Shown piece by piece: positions 8,842 to 18,130 of a stretch of 64,000 nt of DNA. The stretch covers positions 117,011-181,010 of the forward strand of contig CAKRMH010000003.1 in NCBI GenBank assembly GCA_934364805.1, written 5' to 3'. The position numbers and the translations under genes are program-made. Numbering within the stretch: the first letter of the stretch is position 1; every line of letters begins with the position of its first letter. Origin of the DNA: an uncultured Lachnospiraceae bacterium (GTDB lineage: Bacteria > Bacillota > Clostridia > Lachnospirales > Lachnospiraceae). The notes under the pieces were generated by a model. The model saw only the letters and a program-made list of their open reading frames with translations. It was not told the origin of the DNA and made no database searches.

Positions 8842-8912
8842 GCGGGTGTAGTTCAATGGTAGAACACCAGCCTTCCAAGCTGGATACGTGGGTTCGATTC
8901 CCATCACCCGCT
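8842..8912 (+). tRNA. tRNA-Gly (anticodon TCC)
   Basis: A 71-base cloverleaf: acceptor GCGGGTG/CACCCGC, anticodon stem CCAGC/GCTGG with loop CTTCCAA, T-arm GGGTTCGATTCCC. Discriminator T; no CCA is encoded. It is 22 bases after tRNA-Phe and shares its promoter. Confidence 0.97.
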
Positions 8913-8932
8913 CTATTTTATGGAGTATGAGA

Positions 8933-8975
8933 AAAGGGACTGATACAGATTCATCTGTTTCGGTTCCTTTTTTCT
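8933..8975 (+). terminator. Terminator of the tRNA operon
   Basis: A long imperfect stem (arms 8933-8949 and 8954-8970, inner ACAGA/TCTGT and outer AAAGG/CCTTT) is followed by TTTTTTC. It lies before the ribosome site of the gene at 9015. Confidence 0.8.
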
Positions 8976-9014
8976 TTCGTAACAGGACCAGAATGTAAAA
9001 AGGAGGAGCATTCC

Positions 9015-9671
9015 ATGGAACAAAAGACACCGTTTAAAGACCTGTCCACCAAAGCCAAATTTCAATACATCTGGGATTACTACAGATTTCCGATTTTAGG
9101 TGCAGCACTTGGCATTATCCTAGTCGTTTCTTTCATCGTCCACCTTGTGACTTATAAGAAACCGGTTCTTACACTGACTTTCGTTAATTGCGGGGTTGAT
9201 ACCAATGACAACACCATACCGGATTCGCTGTCCCCTTTTATGTCGGAAAACGGATATGATACTTCCAAATATACGATTGATCTGAACAAGAACCTATATC
9301 TCAATATGGAAGCCCTTGATGCAGAAACTTCCCAGGATCTGACAACCCTCGATGTCATGATCGGTGCTCACAGCATCAGTGCAATCTTCGCAGATGCAGA
9401 TACGTTTGATGCACTTGCAGAGCGTTCCTATTTCGTTGATATTTCGTCTTATCTGTCTGATGATGAACTTGCACAGTATCAGGATGATCTTGTATATACA
9501 ACAGACTCTGATACCAGTCAAACCTATCCTGTCGGAGTTCACCTGACCAGTGGCACCTGTTCCTGGCTAAAAGATACCCAGACTTATGATGACTGTGTTG
9601 TTGGTCTGTGTTATGAAGAAGATAACGATGATGCACTAAAGCAGTTCATGCATTTTCTACTGGAAGAATAA
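9015..9671 (+). CDS. Membrane-anchored extracytoplasmic protein of unknown function
   Basis: A 218-residue protein. A short cytosolic N-terminus (FKDLSTKAKFQYIWDYYRFPI) precedes one transmembrane helix (about residues 30-50), and the remaining 165 residues are predicted to lie outside the cell. That part is acidic, with TLDVMIGAHSISAIFADADTFDALAERSYFVDISSYL and a segment around SGTCSWLK, recalling a degenerate solute-binding-protein fold; this is inference only. AGGAGG precedes the ATG. It is a single-gene unit closed by a very strong terminator. Confidence 0.75.
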   Translation: MEQKTPFKDLSTKAKFQYIWDYYRFPILGAALGIILVVSFIVHLVTYKKPVLTLTFVNCGVDTNDNTIPDSLSPFMSENGYDTSKYTIDLNKNLYLNMEALDAETSQDLTTLDVMIGAHSISAIFADADTFDALAERSYFVDISSYLSDDELAQYQDDLVYTTDSDTSQTYPVGVHLTSGTCSWLKDTQTYDDCVVGLCYEEDNDDALKQFMHFLLEE

Positions 9672-9683
9672 AATTTTCAGACT

Positions 9684-9718
9684 ATAAAAGACCGCGTGAT
9701 TACCACGCGGTCTTTTAT
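9684..9718. terminator. Bidirectional terminator with perfect 15-bp stem
   Basis: ATAAAAGACCGCGTG at 9684-9698 pairs perfectly with 9704-9718 around a 5-base loop; both outer arms are T-rich in their own direction. It serves the plus gene at 9015 and the minus gene at 9740. Confidence 0.92.
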
Positions 9719-9739
9719 GTATTCCCTTGTTATTTCCCT

Positions 9740-10294
9740 TTAAAAAAGATCTACTCTCCCAAAGAATTTCTCATTGATAACATAATATGCAGAATATTCT
9801 TCCGGTTTTACATAAATGTTTAATTTCTTGATACTGCTGATCCGGTGTCCGTCTGCGACGAACTGGGCTTTAATCTTCTCTTCCAGTTTATCCATCTCAG
9901 CCTCATTATTCTGATACTGAATGATGACTTTTGTGTTTACCTCAACTGCTTTAGCGGTTGCTTTCGCAGCAGCCTTCTTTACAGCAGTCTTTGCTGTCTT
10001 CGCCTTTTTCTCAACAGCGCTTTTTGTTTCTTCTGCTTTCGCCTCTACGGCTTTTTTCGTTTCTTCTGTCTTTGTTTCCACAGCTTTCTTCGTCTCTTCT
10101 GCCTTTGTTTCGACAGTTTTCTTTGCCTCCTCCGCTTTGGCTGCAACAGCATTCTTAGTTTCCTCTGCTTTGGCTGCAACAGCTTCAACTACAACTTTTG
10201 CGTCCTCTACGGTTTTCTCTACTGCGGGAGTTATTGCATTTACCTCTTCCTTTGCCTGTGCTTTGGTTACAGTGTTTACACGTTTCTTACGCAT
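9740..10294 (-). CDS. Lys/Ala/Glu-rich repeat protein with C-terminal DUF6465 domain
   Basis: A 184-residue protein in two parts. Residues of about 25-115 consist of 11-residue repeats of the type KAEETKKAVEA, at least six in a row, mirrored in 33-base DNA repeats. They should form amphipathic alpha-helix like group-3 LEA or histone-H1-like tails. The C-terminal 65-70 residues (KVIIQYQNNEAEMDKLEEKI...YVINEKFFGRVDLF) match DUF6465. No signal peptide or membrane helix. GAGGAGG precedes the ATG. DUF6465 function is unknown; the basic helical part could bind nucleic acid or protect against desiccation. Confidence 0.8.
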   Translation of the reverse strand: MRKKRVNTVTKAQAKEEVNAITPAVEKTVEDAKVVVEAVAAKAEETKNAVAAKAEEAKKTVETKAEETKKAVETKTEETKKAVEAKAEETKSAVEKKAKTAKTAVKKAAAKATAKAVEVNTKVIIQYQNNEAEMDKLEEKIKAQFVADGHRISSIKKLNIYVKPEEYSAYYVINEKFFGRVDLF

Positions 10295-10317
10295 ATCAAT
10301 TCCTCCTCATTATGAAA

Positions 10318-10572
10318 TTATTGACAAACTAAAAACTTCTCGATCGCACTTAATGCTTCTTTTTCATCAGCACCATCCGTTACAATATCAATGGACATTC
10401 CTTCCGTTGGGTTAAATGCCATAATACCCATAATACTCTTGGCATTAATTCTACGGTTATCACTTTCCAGTGTAATATTGCTGTCAAACTGACATGCAAC
10501 CTGAACAAGTTCTGCAATTGGATTATCGTGCTCTTTTGAAACATCAGATACTACAATATTTTTCTTATTCAT
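10318..10572 (-). CDS. HPr-family phosphocarrier-like protein
   Basis: An 84-residue protein of HPr size and pattern. Aligned by eye, histidine 15 (KEHDNPIAEL) is at the phosphorylation position and serine 46 (INAKSIMGIM) is at the HPr-kinase site, but arginine 17 of the canonical HARP motif is an asparagine (HDNP). That arginine normally helps phosphotransfer from enzyme I, so this may be a regulatory or catabolite-control form rather than the general sugar PTS carrier. It lies 23 bases upstream of the DUF6465 gene on the same strand and may be co-transcribed. GAGGAG precedes the ATG. Confidence 0.8.
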   Translation of the reverse strand: MNKKNIVVSDVSKEHDNPIAELVQVACQFDSNITLESDNRRINAKSIMGIMAFNPTEGMSIDIVTDGADEKEALSAIEKFLVCQ

Positions 10573-10726
10573 ATGTTCTCCTCTTCCTCCAGCCCTTTAT
10601 CAGCATAATGCAAATATAGCTCATTTACCTTGCTTTTGCAATATCCCAACCAAATTCTTGTTAATTGTTCACGAAGGAAAAAACAAACTGTATTGTTTAT
10701 TGTACATTTTTACTTATTCTCTGTAA

Positions 10727-12157
10727 TTAGTTCTGCCTCTTCTTCTTTGCCGCTTTTTCCGCCTCAATGACCGGCTGAAATGCTTCCACATCTTTTGCAA
10801 TTGATCCACTCAATACCAGTAATGTGATCAGGTTCGGGATCGCCATAAGTGCATTTGCAATATCTGAAAAGCTCCATACGATATTAAGACTTGTTGTGGC
10901 ACCGACATATACGATCAGTGAAAAAACAACACGGTATACCATATTATAGCGATGTGTTCCAAACAGATACTCAAATGCTTTTTCTCCATGATACTCCCAT
11001 CCAAGAATCGTGGAGAATGCAAACAATGCAATTCCTATGGTTACCAGCCATGCACCGACATCTCCTAATGCAGAGCGGAAAGCTGCAATGGTAAGTGCTG
11101 CACCTTTTACATACGCTCCTTTTTCATCTACCATTCCAAGCACTCCGGATGACGCAACACAAAGACCTGTAATCGTGCATACTACAATGGTATCCCAGAA
11201 TGTTCCAGTCATATTAATATAGCCCTGACGAACCGGATGATCCGTTGTGGCAGCAGCCGCTGTAATTGCTGCAGATCCCATACCTGCCTCATTGGAAAAC
11301 ACACCACGGGCAACACCATAATGCAGTGCATTCATCATTGCTGCCGTAATCGTCCCACAAAGGCCGCCGCCAACGGCTTTTACTGAAAACGCCATGGAAA
11401 AGATCATATATAATCCTGCCGGCAGATTCCGGTAATTGATGATAATAACAATCAGGCCCGCAATCACATAAAATACTGCCATAAGTGGCACAACTACGGA
11501 TGACACTTTGGAAATGCTCTTAATTCCGCCAACAATGATCAAAAGGGCAAGAATCGTTAATACAATTCCAATGATCACAGGTTGAAATGAAAACGTTGTA
11601 TATAATGCTTCGGAAATGGAGTTTGCCTGTGTCATATTTCCGATTCCAAATGAAGCAACTACCGCCAGAAGTGCAAAGATCCAACCCATTGCAGCACCTA
11701 ATCTTTTATTCTTATACGCTTTTTTCATCGTATACATCGGACCGCCGGACATTTCTCCCCTCTCGTTGACTTCACGATATTTAATTGCAAGCATGCATTC
11801 ACTGAACTTGGATGAAAGTCCAAATGCTGCGGAAATCCACATCCAAACCAATGCTCCCGGGCCTCCAGATACCATTGCTGTCGCAACGCCTACAATATTT
11901 CCTGTTCCGATCGTTGCAGCCAGGGCAGTCATCAGTGCAGAAAACGGCGGAATATCCCCCTCGCCCCGCACTGCATTCCTTGATTCCCTGCTGAACGTTG
12001 ATGCGATTGCATAACCAAGGTTTCTCCATGTACGAAAACGCAGCCGCACCGTAAGCCAGATGCCAGTTCCAACTAAAAGTATCAGCATGACCGGTCCCCA
12101 TACAAAATCATCCACGACGGTCAGTACGCCGGACAGTTCATCCATAAATTTTTCCAT
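10727..12157 (-). CDS. Alanine/sodium symporter (AGCS family)
   Basis: About 476 residues with 10-11 hydrophobic helices. The family blocks GTGNIVGVATAMVSGGPGALVWMWISA, AIKYREVNERGEMSGGPMYTM and GVFSNEAGMGSAAITAAAATTDHPVRQG are all present. It imports alanine, glycine or a related amino acid with Na+. The frame opens at 12190, but GGAGGAG lies 11 bases before the ATG at 12155-12157 (MEKFMDELSGV), the usual N-terminus. The tail is lysine-rich. It is preceded by a terminator and likely has its own promoter within or before that gap. Confidence 0.93.
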   Translation of the reverse strand: MEKFMDELSGVLTVVDDFVWGPVMLILLVGTGIWLTVRLRFRTWRNLGYAIASTFSRESRNAVRGEGDIPPFSALMTALAATIGTGNIVGVATAMVSGGPGALVWMWISAAFGLSSKFSECMLAIKYREVNERGEMSGGPMYTMKKAYKNKRLGAAMGWIFALLAVVASFGIGNMTQANSISEALYTTFSFQPVIIGIVLTILALLIIVGGIKSISKVSSVVVPLMAVFYVIAGLIVIIINYRNLPAGLYMIFSMAFSVKAVGGGLCGTITAAMMNALHYGVARGVFSNEAGMGSAAITAAAATTDHPVRQGYINMTGTFWDTIVVCTITGLCVASSGVLGMVDEKGAYVKGAALTIAAFRSALGDVGAWLVTIGIALFAFSTILGWEYHGEKAFEYLFGTHRYNMVYRVVFSLIVYVGATTSLNIVWSFSDIANALMAIPNLITLLVLSGSIAKDVEAFQPVIEAEKAAKKKRQN

Positions 12158-12192
12158 AAGCCACCACTCCTCCTTCTTTTTCAAAAACAAAA

Positions 12193-12226
12193 CGCCATAA
12201 AACGCAGTAATCCTGGTTTTATGGCG
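12193..12226 (-). terminator. Terminator of the surface-protein gene
   Basis: CGCCATAAAAC at 12193-12203 pairs perfectly with GTTTTATGGCG at 12216-12226. Read on the minus strand it is followed by TTTTGTTTTTG. Confidence 0.85.
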
Positions 12227-12260
12227 TCATTGCCTGATCTGTTGTTTCTTAAAGCATATC

Positions 12261-14786
12261 TTATTTATCCAGATATGTAAAGAAAATATTTCCTGCGGAA
12301 GAAAACCACTGGTTCGCTTCCTCCTGTCCCATTGTCTTTGTTGCCCCGGAATCCGGATCATAATAAGAAATTGAATCTGAACTGTATCCGGTAATCAATA
12401 CCGCACTGTTTGATGCAGTCATTGCAAATACCGGCTTCTGGCAGCTTACATAGAATATAATTTCTTCCACCGTGCATCCAGTCAGATCAAACACCACCGA
12501 ATTTTTCAATGTATTCTCTAAAACCTGCTTCGGTGTGTATCCCTGTGCGATCAGATCCGTAACACTGATTCCTTCTCCTTCACGCACAAGCATTGCACTG
12601 ATACATTTGATGATATTCCCTGAACCTGCATCGCTGTCTGCCGGTGCAATATCCGTAAACGCCGCCTGATAATTCTTTCTTGCTCTCATCCACACATATT
12701 GCTGTTTTTCGTCGATTACGACACCAAGGTCTTCGTTAGCTTTTCGGATTGCCTCTGAAATACTGTCGGTAGCAAGTGTTACATTGCCTTTTGCATAGAC
12801 ATAATAACGTTTGTTCTCTTCGGTCTTAAGCTCAACGGTCGGCGTCTTTGAAACGATCACTTCCTTTGGTGTGATCAGCTTCATATTCGAATCTTCCGGT
12901 TTATTTTTCAGTGCGATCTGAACCTGTGTCTGATGCTCATCCACGGATGTTGTCTCAATAGATGCTGCCGTGTCCTTATCCGCTTCCCGGTTCATAATGC
13001 TATCCTGCCCTGCTGATGTATATTGTCCATTGGAACCTGTGATCAGATTCACTGTAATGGTGTATCCTTCCACCGTGATATTTCCAATATATGCTCCCTG
13101 TGGTACATATTCCTTCAGAATGCTGCCGCTTCCTTCTGATGTATCCATGATCTTTAATGATTTCATCGGGAAGGTTGTATTACCTGCTGCATCAACAACC
13201 ACATCCGATGCATTGGCAATTCCATACACAAAGTCCTCATCAATAAATCCAAGCGGGTGCAGATACTCTCCGTCATTTTCCTGAATATCTGATGTTATTC
13301 CCGTTTTCAGATCCATCAGATGGATAACCGGGCTCGAATACTGTTCTTTTTCATCTACCCAGGCAAGATAACGGTTTGAGTCTGAAATCATATAATTCCC
13401 ATCTTTCAGGTCTGTGATAACGGTTTCCGACTCAAGTGAATTCAGATCGATCTCATAAACATTGCCCTCTAACATCAGATAAATCTGGCTTGTATCATTC
13501 TCATACATCAGCTGTCCCATCTCAGCCTGCAAGATCTCATAGGATGCTTTTGACGGAATAAATGCCTCTTCTTCCACCGTATGTGCAAGTCCGTCATAAT
13601 GATAAACTCCCACCCCTGTTTCGCCTTCGTGATTTCCGCGGTTCATATAACCATATACGACAAAATCAATACTTCCTGCTTCATCGATCCTGACGATCTT
13701 AATGTCATGTTTCCCATAATTCTGCCGCTCATCTATTCCTTCAAGTTCACGGAAGCTGAATACCGGAACGATCTGATCATTTGTCACATCACAGCTCCAG
13801 AGCTCGCCTTCCTGCACAAAAGCGATCGTGTCTCCGGATTCATTCACCGAATATTCCACTTCTTTGTCCCGGATACCAAGTTCAAGATCACTTTCGGAAA
13901 CAAATTTATTCTCTCCCCGGAAGATCTGATTCATTGTACGCTCATAATTAAGAACATACATTCTGGACTCCACTTCACGCAGTCTGAAGTATTCTTCTAC
14001 ATTATAATATTCCGTCTCTCCGGATTCATTCACCGAGGAAAGCACATAGTCCATCGTGATCACATTATAAGAATCATTCAGTTCTTTGAATGAAATCTCC
14101 GGGTCGGATACCTGCTGCCCTTTAAAATCTCCCCACGTGATCTGCTTTATCGTACAGGTCAGATCCACATAATTCAGATTTGTGGAATCCCCAGTCGTTG
14201 CATCGATATAGCTCATGAAATAATTATCAGCGTCTTTACGAAAAGTGTTGTCATGAAACTCTTTTGCAAATGCCAGACAGTCTGCTGTATTGTAATCAGT
14301 TGTCTGCATCACTCTGGTATAATAATATATCGGACGATCGTCTGCGTTCAGTATCATGGTAAGGACATACTCTTCATTTTCTTCGAGAATATTCTGAAGC
14401 TGTATCTGTGCTTTTAATGACTGTCCATCCGTTGTAAAGTCACCGACTCCGCCATCTGCGACCAGCCGCGATCCATCCATGCTCCGCACTTCATAAGATA
14501 GCTTTTCCACATTATATCCGTATGATGCAATGGAAATATCTATCATGCGGTCATCCCCAACTGGCAGTATACTGTCTCTCATCGCTGTCTCGTCCATTTT
14601 CTGAACATATCCGTGAAGTCCATTGATCTGTGTTCCGTCCGATGTAAAATACAGAACCGGCAGCGTTGCCTCCGGCATACTGGTCGTCAGATCTTCATTT
14701 GACTTGTTGGTAAATATACTAAATATAATAACGGCCCCGATAAATATCACAACCAGGATCAGGGGTTTTATCCATGCTTTCTTCAT
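12261..14786 (-). CDS. Large membrane-anchored surface protein with C-terminal degenerate C39-like domain
   Basis: An 841-residue protein with one N-terminal transmembrane helix (LILVVIFIGAVIIFSIF) and a long extracytoplasmic part of beta-rich, possibly propeller-like repeats (for example DTIAFVQEGELWSCDVTNDQIVPVFSF). The last 120 residues resemble a C39-type papain fold: KCISAMLVREGEGISVTDL, QKPVFAMT, SAVLITGYSSDSISYYDPDSG. By eye, the catalytic Cys position is Ile and the His position is Ser, so no peptidase activity is expected. GAGGTG lies 5 bases before the ATG at 14784-14786. The role is unknown; it could bind cell-wall or peptide ligands. Single-gene unit with its own terminator. Confidence 0.7.
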   Translation of the reverse strand: MKKAWIKPLILVVIFIGAVIIFSIFTNKSNEDLTTSMPEATLPVLYFTSDGTQINGLHGYVQKMDETAMRDSILPVGDDRMIDISIASYGYNVEKLSYEVRSMDGSRLVADGGVGDFTTDGQSLKAQIQLQNILEENEEYVLTMILNADDRPIYYYTRVMQTTDYNTADCLAFAKEFHDNTFRKDADNYFMSYIDATTGDSTNLNYVDLTCTIKQITWGDFKGQQVSDPEISFKELNDSYNVITMDYVLSSVNESGETEYYNVEEYFRLREVESRMYVLNYERTMNQIFRGENKFVSESDLELGIRDKEVEYSVNESGDTIAFVQEGELWSCDVTNDQIVPVFSFRELEGIDERQNYGKHDIKIVRIDEAGSIDFVVYGYMNRGNHEGETGVGVYHYDGLAHTVEEEAFIPSKASYEILQAEMGQLMYENDTSQIYLMLEGNVYEIDLNSLESETVITDLKDGNYMISDSNRYLAWVDEKEQYSSPVIHLMDLKTGITSDIQENDGEYLHPLGFIDEDFVYGIANASDVVVDAAGNTTFPMKSLKIMDTSEGSGSILKEYVPQGAYIGNITVEGYTITVNLITGSNGQYTSAGQDSIMNREADKDTAASIETTSVDEHQTQVQIALKNKPEDSNMKLITPKEVIVSKTPTVELKTEENKRYYVYAKGNVTLATDSISEAIRKANEDLGVVIDEKQQYVWMRARKNYQAAFTDIAPADSDAGSGNIIKCISAMLVREGEGISVTDLIAQGYTPKQVLENTLKNSVVFDLTGCTVEEIIFYVSCQKPVFAMTASNSAVLITGYSSDSISYYDPDSGATKTMGQEEANQWFSSAGNIFFTYLDK

Positions 14787-14976
14787 TGTGCACCTCATGC
14801 ATATGTAATCTATCTCATCCCACTCTGCCGGTCATCCTCCATACAACAGACTCTGACCGGCAAAGGTATCTTTTTATCCTTATATACTATACAAAAGAAT
14901 CGTTAAAAATGCGATAGCTTTATTGTAGAAATTTTTGTTAATTTATTCAACCATTATTTTCCATACTTTTGATCTA

Positions 14977-15621
14977 TTACCACCACCGATGGCATCTGCG
15001 GTTTCTGCAGCGTCTGCGATACATCTCATCATTTAATAGTACGCCAACCAATCCCCACATCGGGTCATTATGTCCCGGCGGCGGGGGCGGTGGCATTCCT
15101 GGTCCTGGTCTTCCTGGCGGGGGTGGTGGCATGCCTGGTCCTCTCTGCTGCATACATACTTCGACCGCCTGTGCGCTTACCGGTCCCGGTGGAATCTGCC
15201 CTTCCGGAGGTGTAAACCATTCATTTTCTGTACATTCCATACGAAGTGACGGGGTCTGTTTCCGGTCTGTCACATCTTCGGAAGCAGGCATCTGTTCATT
15301 TCTCTCCTGCGGATTCCGGTTCTGATCTTCCTGTCTTGGCTGTATCACCGGAGGTTCTTCCGGTCTTTTTATGATTCCCTCCTGAATCAGCCTCTGATAT
15401 ATTTTATCAACGATTTTCTCTAACATAAGTCGGTCAGGAAATTCATCATACATCATGCTCCCCTGATATTCCAGTTCATCACACTGATCTTCCACACAGA
15501 TCAGTATTTTTTTTACTTCTCTGGGATAAAGATCCTTCATCCGCTGCATATCCCTTTCATACTCCATCTCCGTCTCATACAGATTCTGCATCGGATATGT
15601 CATATAAAAAGGCGTTTTCAT
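14977..15621 (-). CDS. Pro/Gly/Met-rich conserved protein of unknown function (possibly spore-associated)
   Basis: 214 residues. The N-terminal 80 residues (MTYPMQNLYETEMEYERDMQRMKDLYPREVKKIL, then DRLMLEKIVDKIYQRL) form a compact helical domain conserved in Lachnospiraceae. The middle is polar and disordered; the C-terminus has two polyproline tracts (PGMPPPPPGRPGPG and GMPPPPPPG) and an Arg/Cys-rich end (RRRCRNRRCHRWW). Such tails occur in spore-coat proteins, but this link is inference. The frame opens at 15666, but AGGAG precedes the ATG at 15619-15621 (MKTPFYM). No signal peptide. Confidence 0.6.
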   Translation of the reverse strand: MKTPFYMTYPMQNLYETEMEYERDMQRMKDLYPREVKKILICVEDQCDELEYQGSMMYDEFPDRLMLEKIVDKIYQRLIQEGIIKRPEEPPVIQPRQEDQNRNPQERNEQMPASEDVTDRKQTPSLRMECTENEWFTPPEGQIPPGPVSAQAVEVCMQQRGPGMPPPPPGRPGPGMPPPPPPGHNDPMWGLVGVLLNDEMYRRRCRNRRCHRWW

Positions 15622-15763
15622 TGTAGACTCCTGATTATGATCCACGTAACTGCTCCCAAATATCATCTATATAGCTTATGATTCCACAGCTAAAATGTGT
15701 ATATGATTTCTGCCATAAGCAGTCAAAACCGGAATTCTGTTTCAAGAATGACACGTGAACAAA

Positions 15764-15795
15764 ACCGGAATTGTACATTTCTGCACAATTCCGGT
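15764..15795 (-). terminator. Terminator of the GH31 gene
   Basis: ACCGGAATTGT at 15764-15774 pairs with ACAATTCCGGT at 15785-15795, followed on the minus strand by TTTTG. The sequence AAAACCGGAATT of one arm occurs a second time at 15725-15736, a small duplication. Confidence 0.8.
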
Positions 15796-15819
15796 CTGAT
15801 GATGATCTGTAATTCAATT

Positions 15820-18084
15820 TTATGGAAGTTCGCTCATGATCGGATCTACATAAATGGATAAATATGTTGGATAATTCTCATGCAGCATTGCCGTTGTTAC
15901 GTTTCCAGCCTGATCTTTTGCAAACTGATACAGGTTGTACTTTCCGTTCTCATATGCATAATCGGTTCCATTATCCTGATAATGCTGATATACAGCAGCA
16001 CCAGGCGTTGTGAGCAGATGAAGGTCTGTATATGCTTTTTCTCCTACATACTGGCTGATCTGATAAGTCGGGATAATGCTTCCTGCCTTCAGATAGATCG
16101 GGCACACTTCAATCGGTGCATCACGAAGGATGTATTGTTTTCCCTGGATCATCTCACCTGTCCAGTAATCATACCATACGCCTTCTGGCAGATACACCAT
16201 TCTCCTTGTGGCTCCCTGTTCGAGAACCGGTGCAACAAGCATCTGCTCCCCGACAAGAAACTCTGTATTCAGATTGCGTACCTCTGGATCATCTGCATAA
16301 TGCAGTACCAGAGGACGCATAACCGGAAGTCCGGTCTGTTGTTCCTGATAAAACAGATCATATATATATGGAAGAAAACGATAACGCAGCTCGATGTATT
16401 TGCGGTTGATATTTACCACTTCCTCATCAAACTGCCATGGTTCCTGACGTTTGGTACCTTTGGAAGAATGATTTCGGAATAAAGGAGAAAAGCAGGCCGC
16501 TTCTACCCATCTGCAAAGCAGCTCTGGTGTACAGTCCGCACCAAATCCTCCGACATCTGCACCACAAAACGTAAATCCACTCATTCCAAGGTTACATAAC
16601 TGAGGAATCATCATCTGCAGATGTGACCAGAGACTCTGATTATCGCCAGTCCATACCGTGGAATATTTCTGAGTGCCCGCATAGCATGCACGTGTGATCA
16701 CAAATGGACGTTTTCCAGTCGCCTCCTTAATTCCCTCAAAAGCGGCCTTACTCATATTATGTCCATAAACATTGTGGATCTCCGCATGTGTTGTCTCTCT
16801 TTTTTCATCGTGGAAACATACATCCAATGGAAGTTCTCCTCGGAAGCTTGCCGGCTCATTCATGTCATTCCAGATTCCCTGGGCTCCCATATCCAGAAGT
16901 TCTTTATGATGTCCAGCCCACCAGTCACGGACCTCTTTTCTTCCAAAGTCCGGATATACGGATTCGCCCGGCCACACTTCATTCACATAGATCTTTCCGT
17001 TTACATCTTTCGCAAAATACTCCCTGGAAACGCCTTCCTCATACATAAAGTAACCCTGTTCTTTTTTCGTTCCAGGATCAATGATCGTTACCGGCTTATA
17101 GCCAAGCTGTTTCATACTTGCAAATAATTCGCCCTTTTTGCCATAATCTTTCTCGTTCCAGGTGAACACTTTAAAATGATCCATATAATCAATGTCAAGA
17201 TGTATCACATCACATGGAATCCGGAGATCTCTGTATTTTTTGGCGACTTCCATAATATCATCCGCTGACATATAGCCCCAGCGAGACTGCTGATATCCAA
17301 GTGCCCAGAGCTGTGGAAGTGGTGTTCTTCCGGTCAGATACGTGTAATTTCCGATCACGTCAGCCATTGTATCTCCACCGAGGATATAGTAATCAAGATT
17401 GCCATCATCTGCCGCATAATAAAAATAGCTGTCGGATTCTTTTCCAAGATTCATATAGCTATGGAAGGTATTATCAAAAAACAATCCATAAACACAGTCT
17501 TTGCGCAGACAGATCAGAAAAGGAATGGATTTGTAAAGCGCATGGAAATCCTCATTATGTGCCTGCGGGAGATCGGAATTCCAGTTTTCATATTCATAAT
17601 GTCTTTTATTTAAAAATCCACTCTTATCGCCCAGCCCATAAAAACAATCTTCCGGATCAAGTGCTTTCACTGTCTGAACCGCATAACTGTTCTGGTTGAT
17701 TTTGGAAACATCATGTCCTTCTGCTGCAAGAAGGTCGATCATCTGCTGATCCATTGCCTCCTTTTCCATTCGGTCTCCACGATAATCTGCCATCAGAAGA
17801 TGATTCTTCTCATCATACACTTCCATGTAAAATTCATCTTCGATCTTAATCGTCAGACGATCTGTGCGAATGATCACAACATTCTGGAATTCCTCTACCG
17901 AATAATCGACCGGGACAGATTTATCGCCCTCGATGGCCTGTGATCTATAATCTTCCATCCAAAACGGAACAAGGACACGGACAATATCATCCCTGATAAA
18001 ATCAAGAATAACGTCCTGATTCTCAAAATGTATCCGCAACCGGTTATCTGTTTGTTCATAAGAAAGCTTTTTTCCAAAATTCAT
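15820..18084 (-). CDS. Alpha-glucosidase, glycoside hydrolase family 31
   Basis: A 754-residue enzyme with the normal GH31 order: N-terminal beta-sandwich (VRVLVPFWMEDY), the catalytic barrel, and a C-terminal DUF5110-like beta-domain. The nucleophile aspartate is in GIWNDMNEPASF and the acid/base aspartate lies in the TFCGADVGGFG region. Other blocks are GYQQSRWGYMSADDIMEVAKKYR and LWSHLQMMIPQLCNLGMSG. There is no signal peptide, so it acts in the cytosol on maltose-type oligosaccharides or related alpha-glucosides; exact substrate is not readable. GAGGTA precedes the ATG. It is 46 bases downstream of the amidase gene on the same strand. Confidence 0.94.
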   Translation of the reverse strand: MNFGKKLSYEQTDNRLRIHFENQDVILDFIRDDIVRVLVPFWMEDYRSQAIEGDKSVPVDYSVEEFQNVVIIRTDRLTIKIEDEFYMEVYDEKNHLLMADYRGDRMEKEAMDQQMIDLLAAEGHDVSKINQNSYAVQTVKALDPEDCFYGLGDKSGFLNKRHYEYENWNSDLPQAHNEDFHALYKSIPFLICLRKDCVYGLFFDNTFHSYMNLGKESDSYFYYAADDGNLDYYILGGDTMADVIGNYTYLTGRTPLPQLWALGYQQSRWGYMSADDIMEVAKKYRDLRIPCDVIHLDIDYMDHFKVFTWNEKDYGKKGELFASMKQLGYKPVTIIDPGTKKEQGYFMYEEGVSREYFAKDVNGKIYVNEVWPGESVYPDFGRKEVRDWWAGHHKELLDMGAQGIWNDMNEPASFRGELPLDVCFHDEKRETTHAEIHNVYGHNMSKAAFEGIKEATGKRPFVITRACYAGTQKYSTVWTGDNQSLWSHLQMMIPQLCNLGMSGFTFCGADVGGFGADCTPELLCRWVEAACFSPLFRNHSSKGTKRQEPWQFDEEVVNINRKYIELRYRFLPYIYDLFYQEQQTGLPVMRPLVLHYADDPEVRNLNTEFLVGEQMLVAPVLEQGATRRMVYLPEGVWYDYWTGEMIQGKQYILRDAPIEVCPIYLKAGSIIPTYQISQYVGEKAYTDLHLLTTPGAAVYQHYQDNGTDYAYENGKYNLYQFAKDQAGNVTTAMLHENYPTYLSIYVDPIMSELP

Positions 18085-18130
18085 AGTGCTACCTCTTTCC
18101 TTTTCTCTTTATCATGTGCGCAGATTCTTT

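Noticed and set aside
10000..10200. A CRISPR array suggested by 33-base periodic repeats
   Set aside because: The repeats are in-frame coding repeats of the DUF6465 gene without spacers; no cas genes occur in the window.
9845..10415. Long plus-strand frames opposite the Lys/Ala-rich gene
   Set aside because: They are the antisense of the 33-base repeats (Ser/Phe/Leu/Val-rich), with no ribosome site, and overlap two well-supported minus genes.
15635..15817. A 60-codon minus-strand frame between the Pro-rich and GH31 genes
   Set aside because: It spans the GH31 terminator and has no conserved features.
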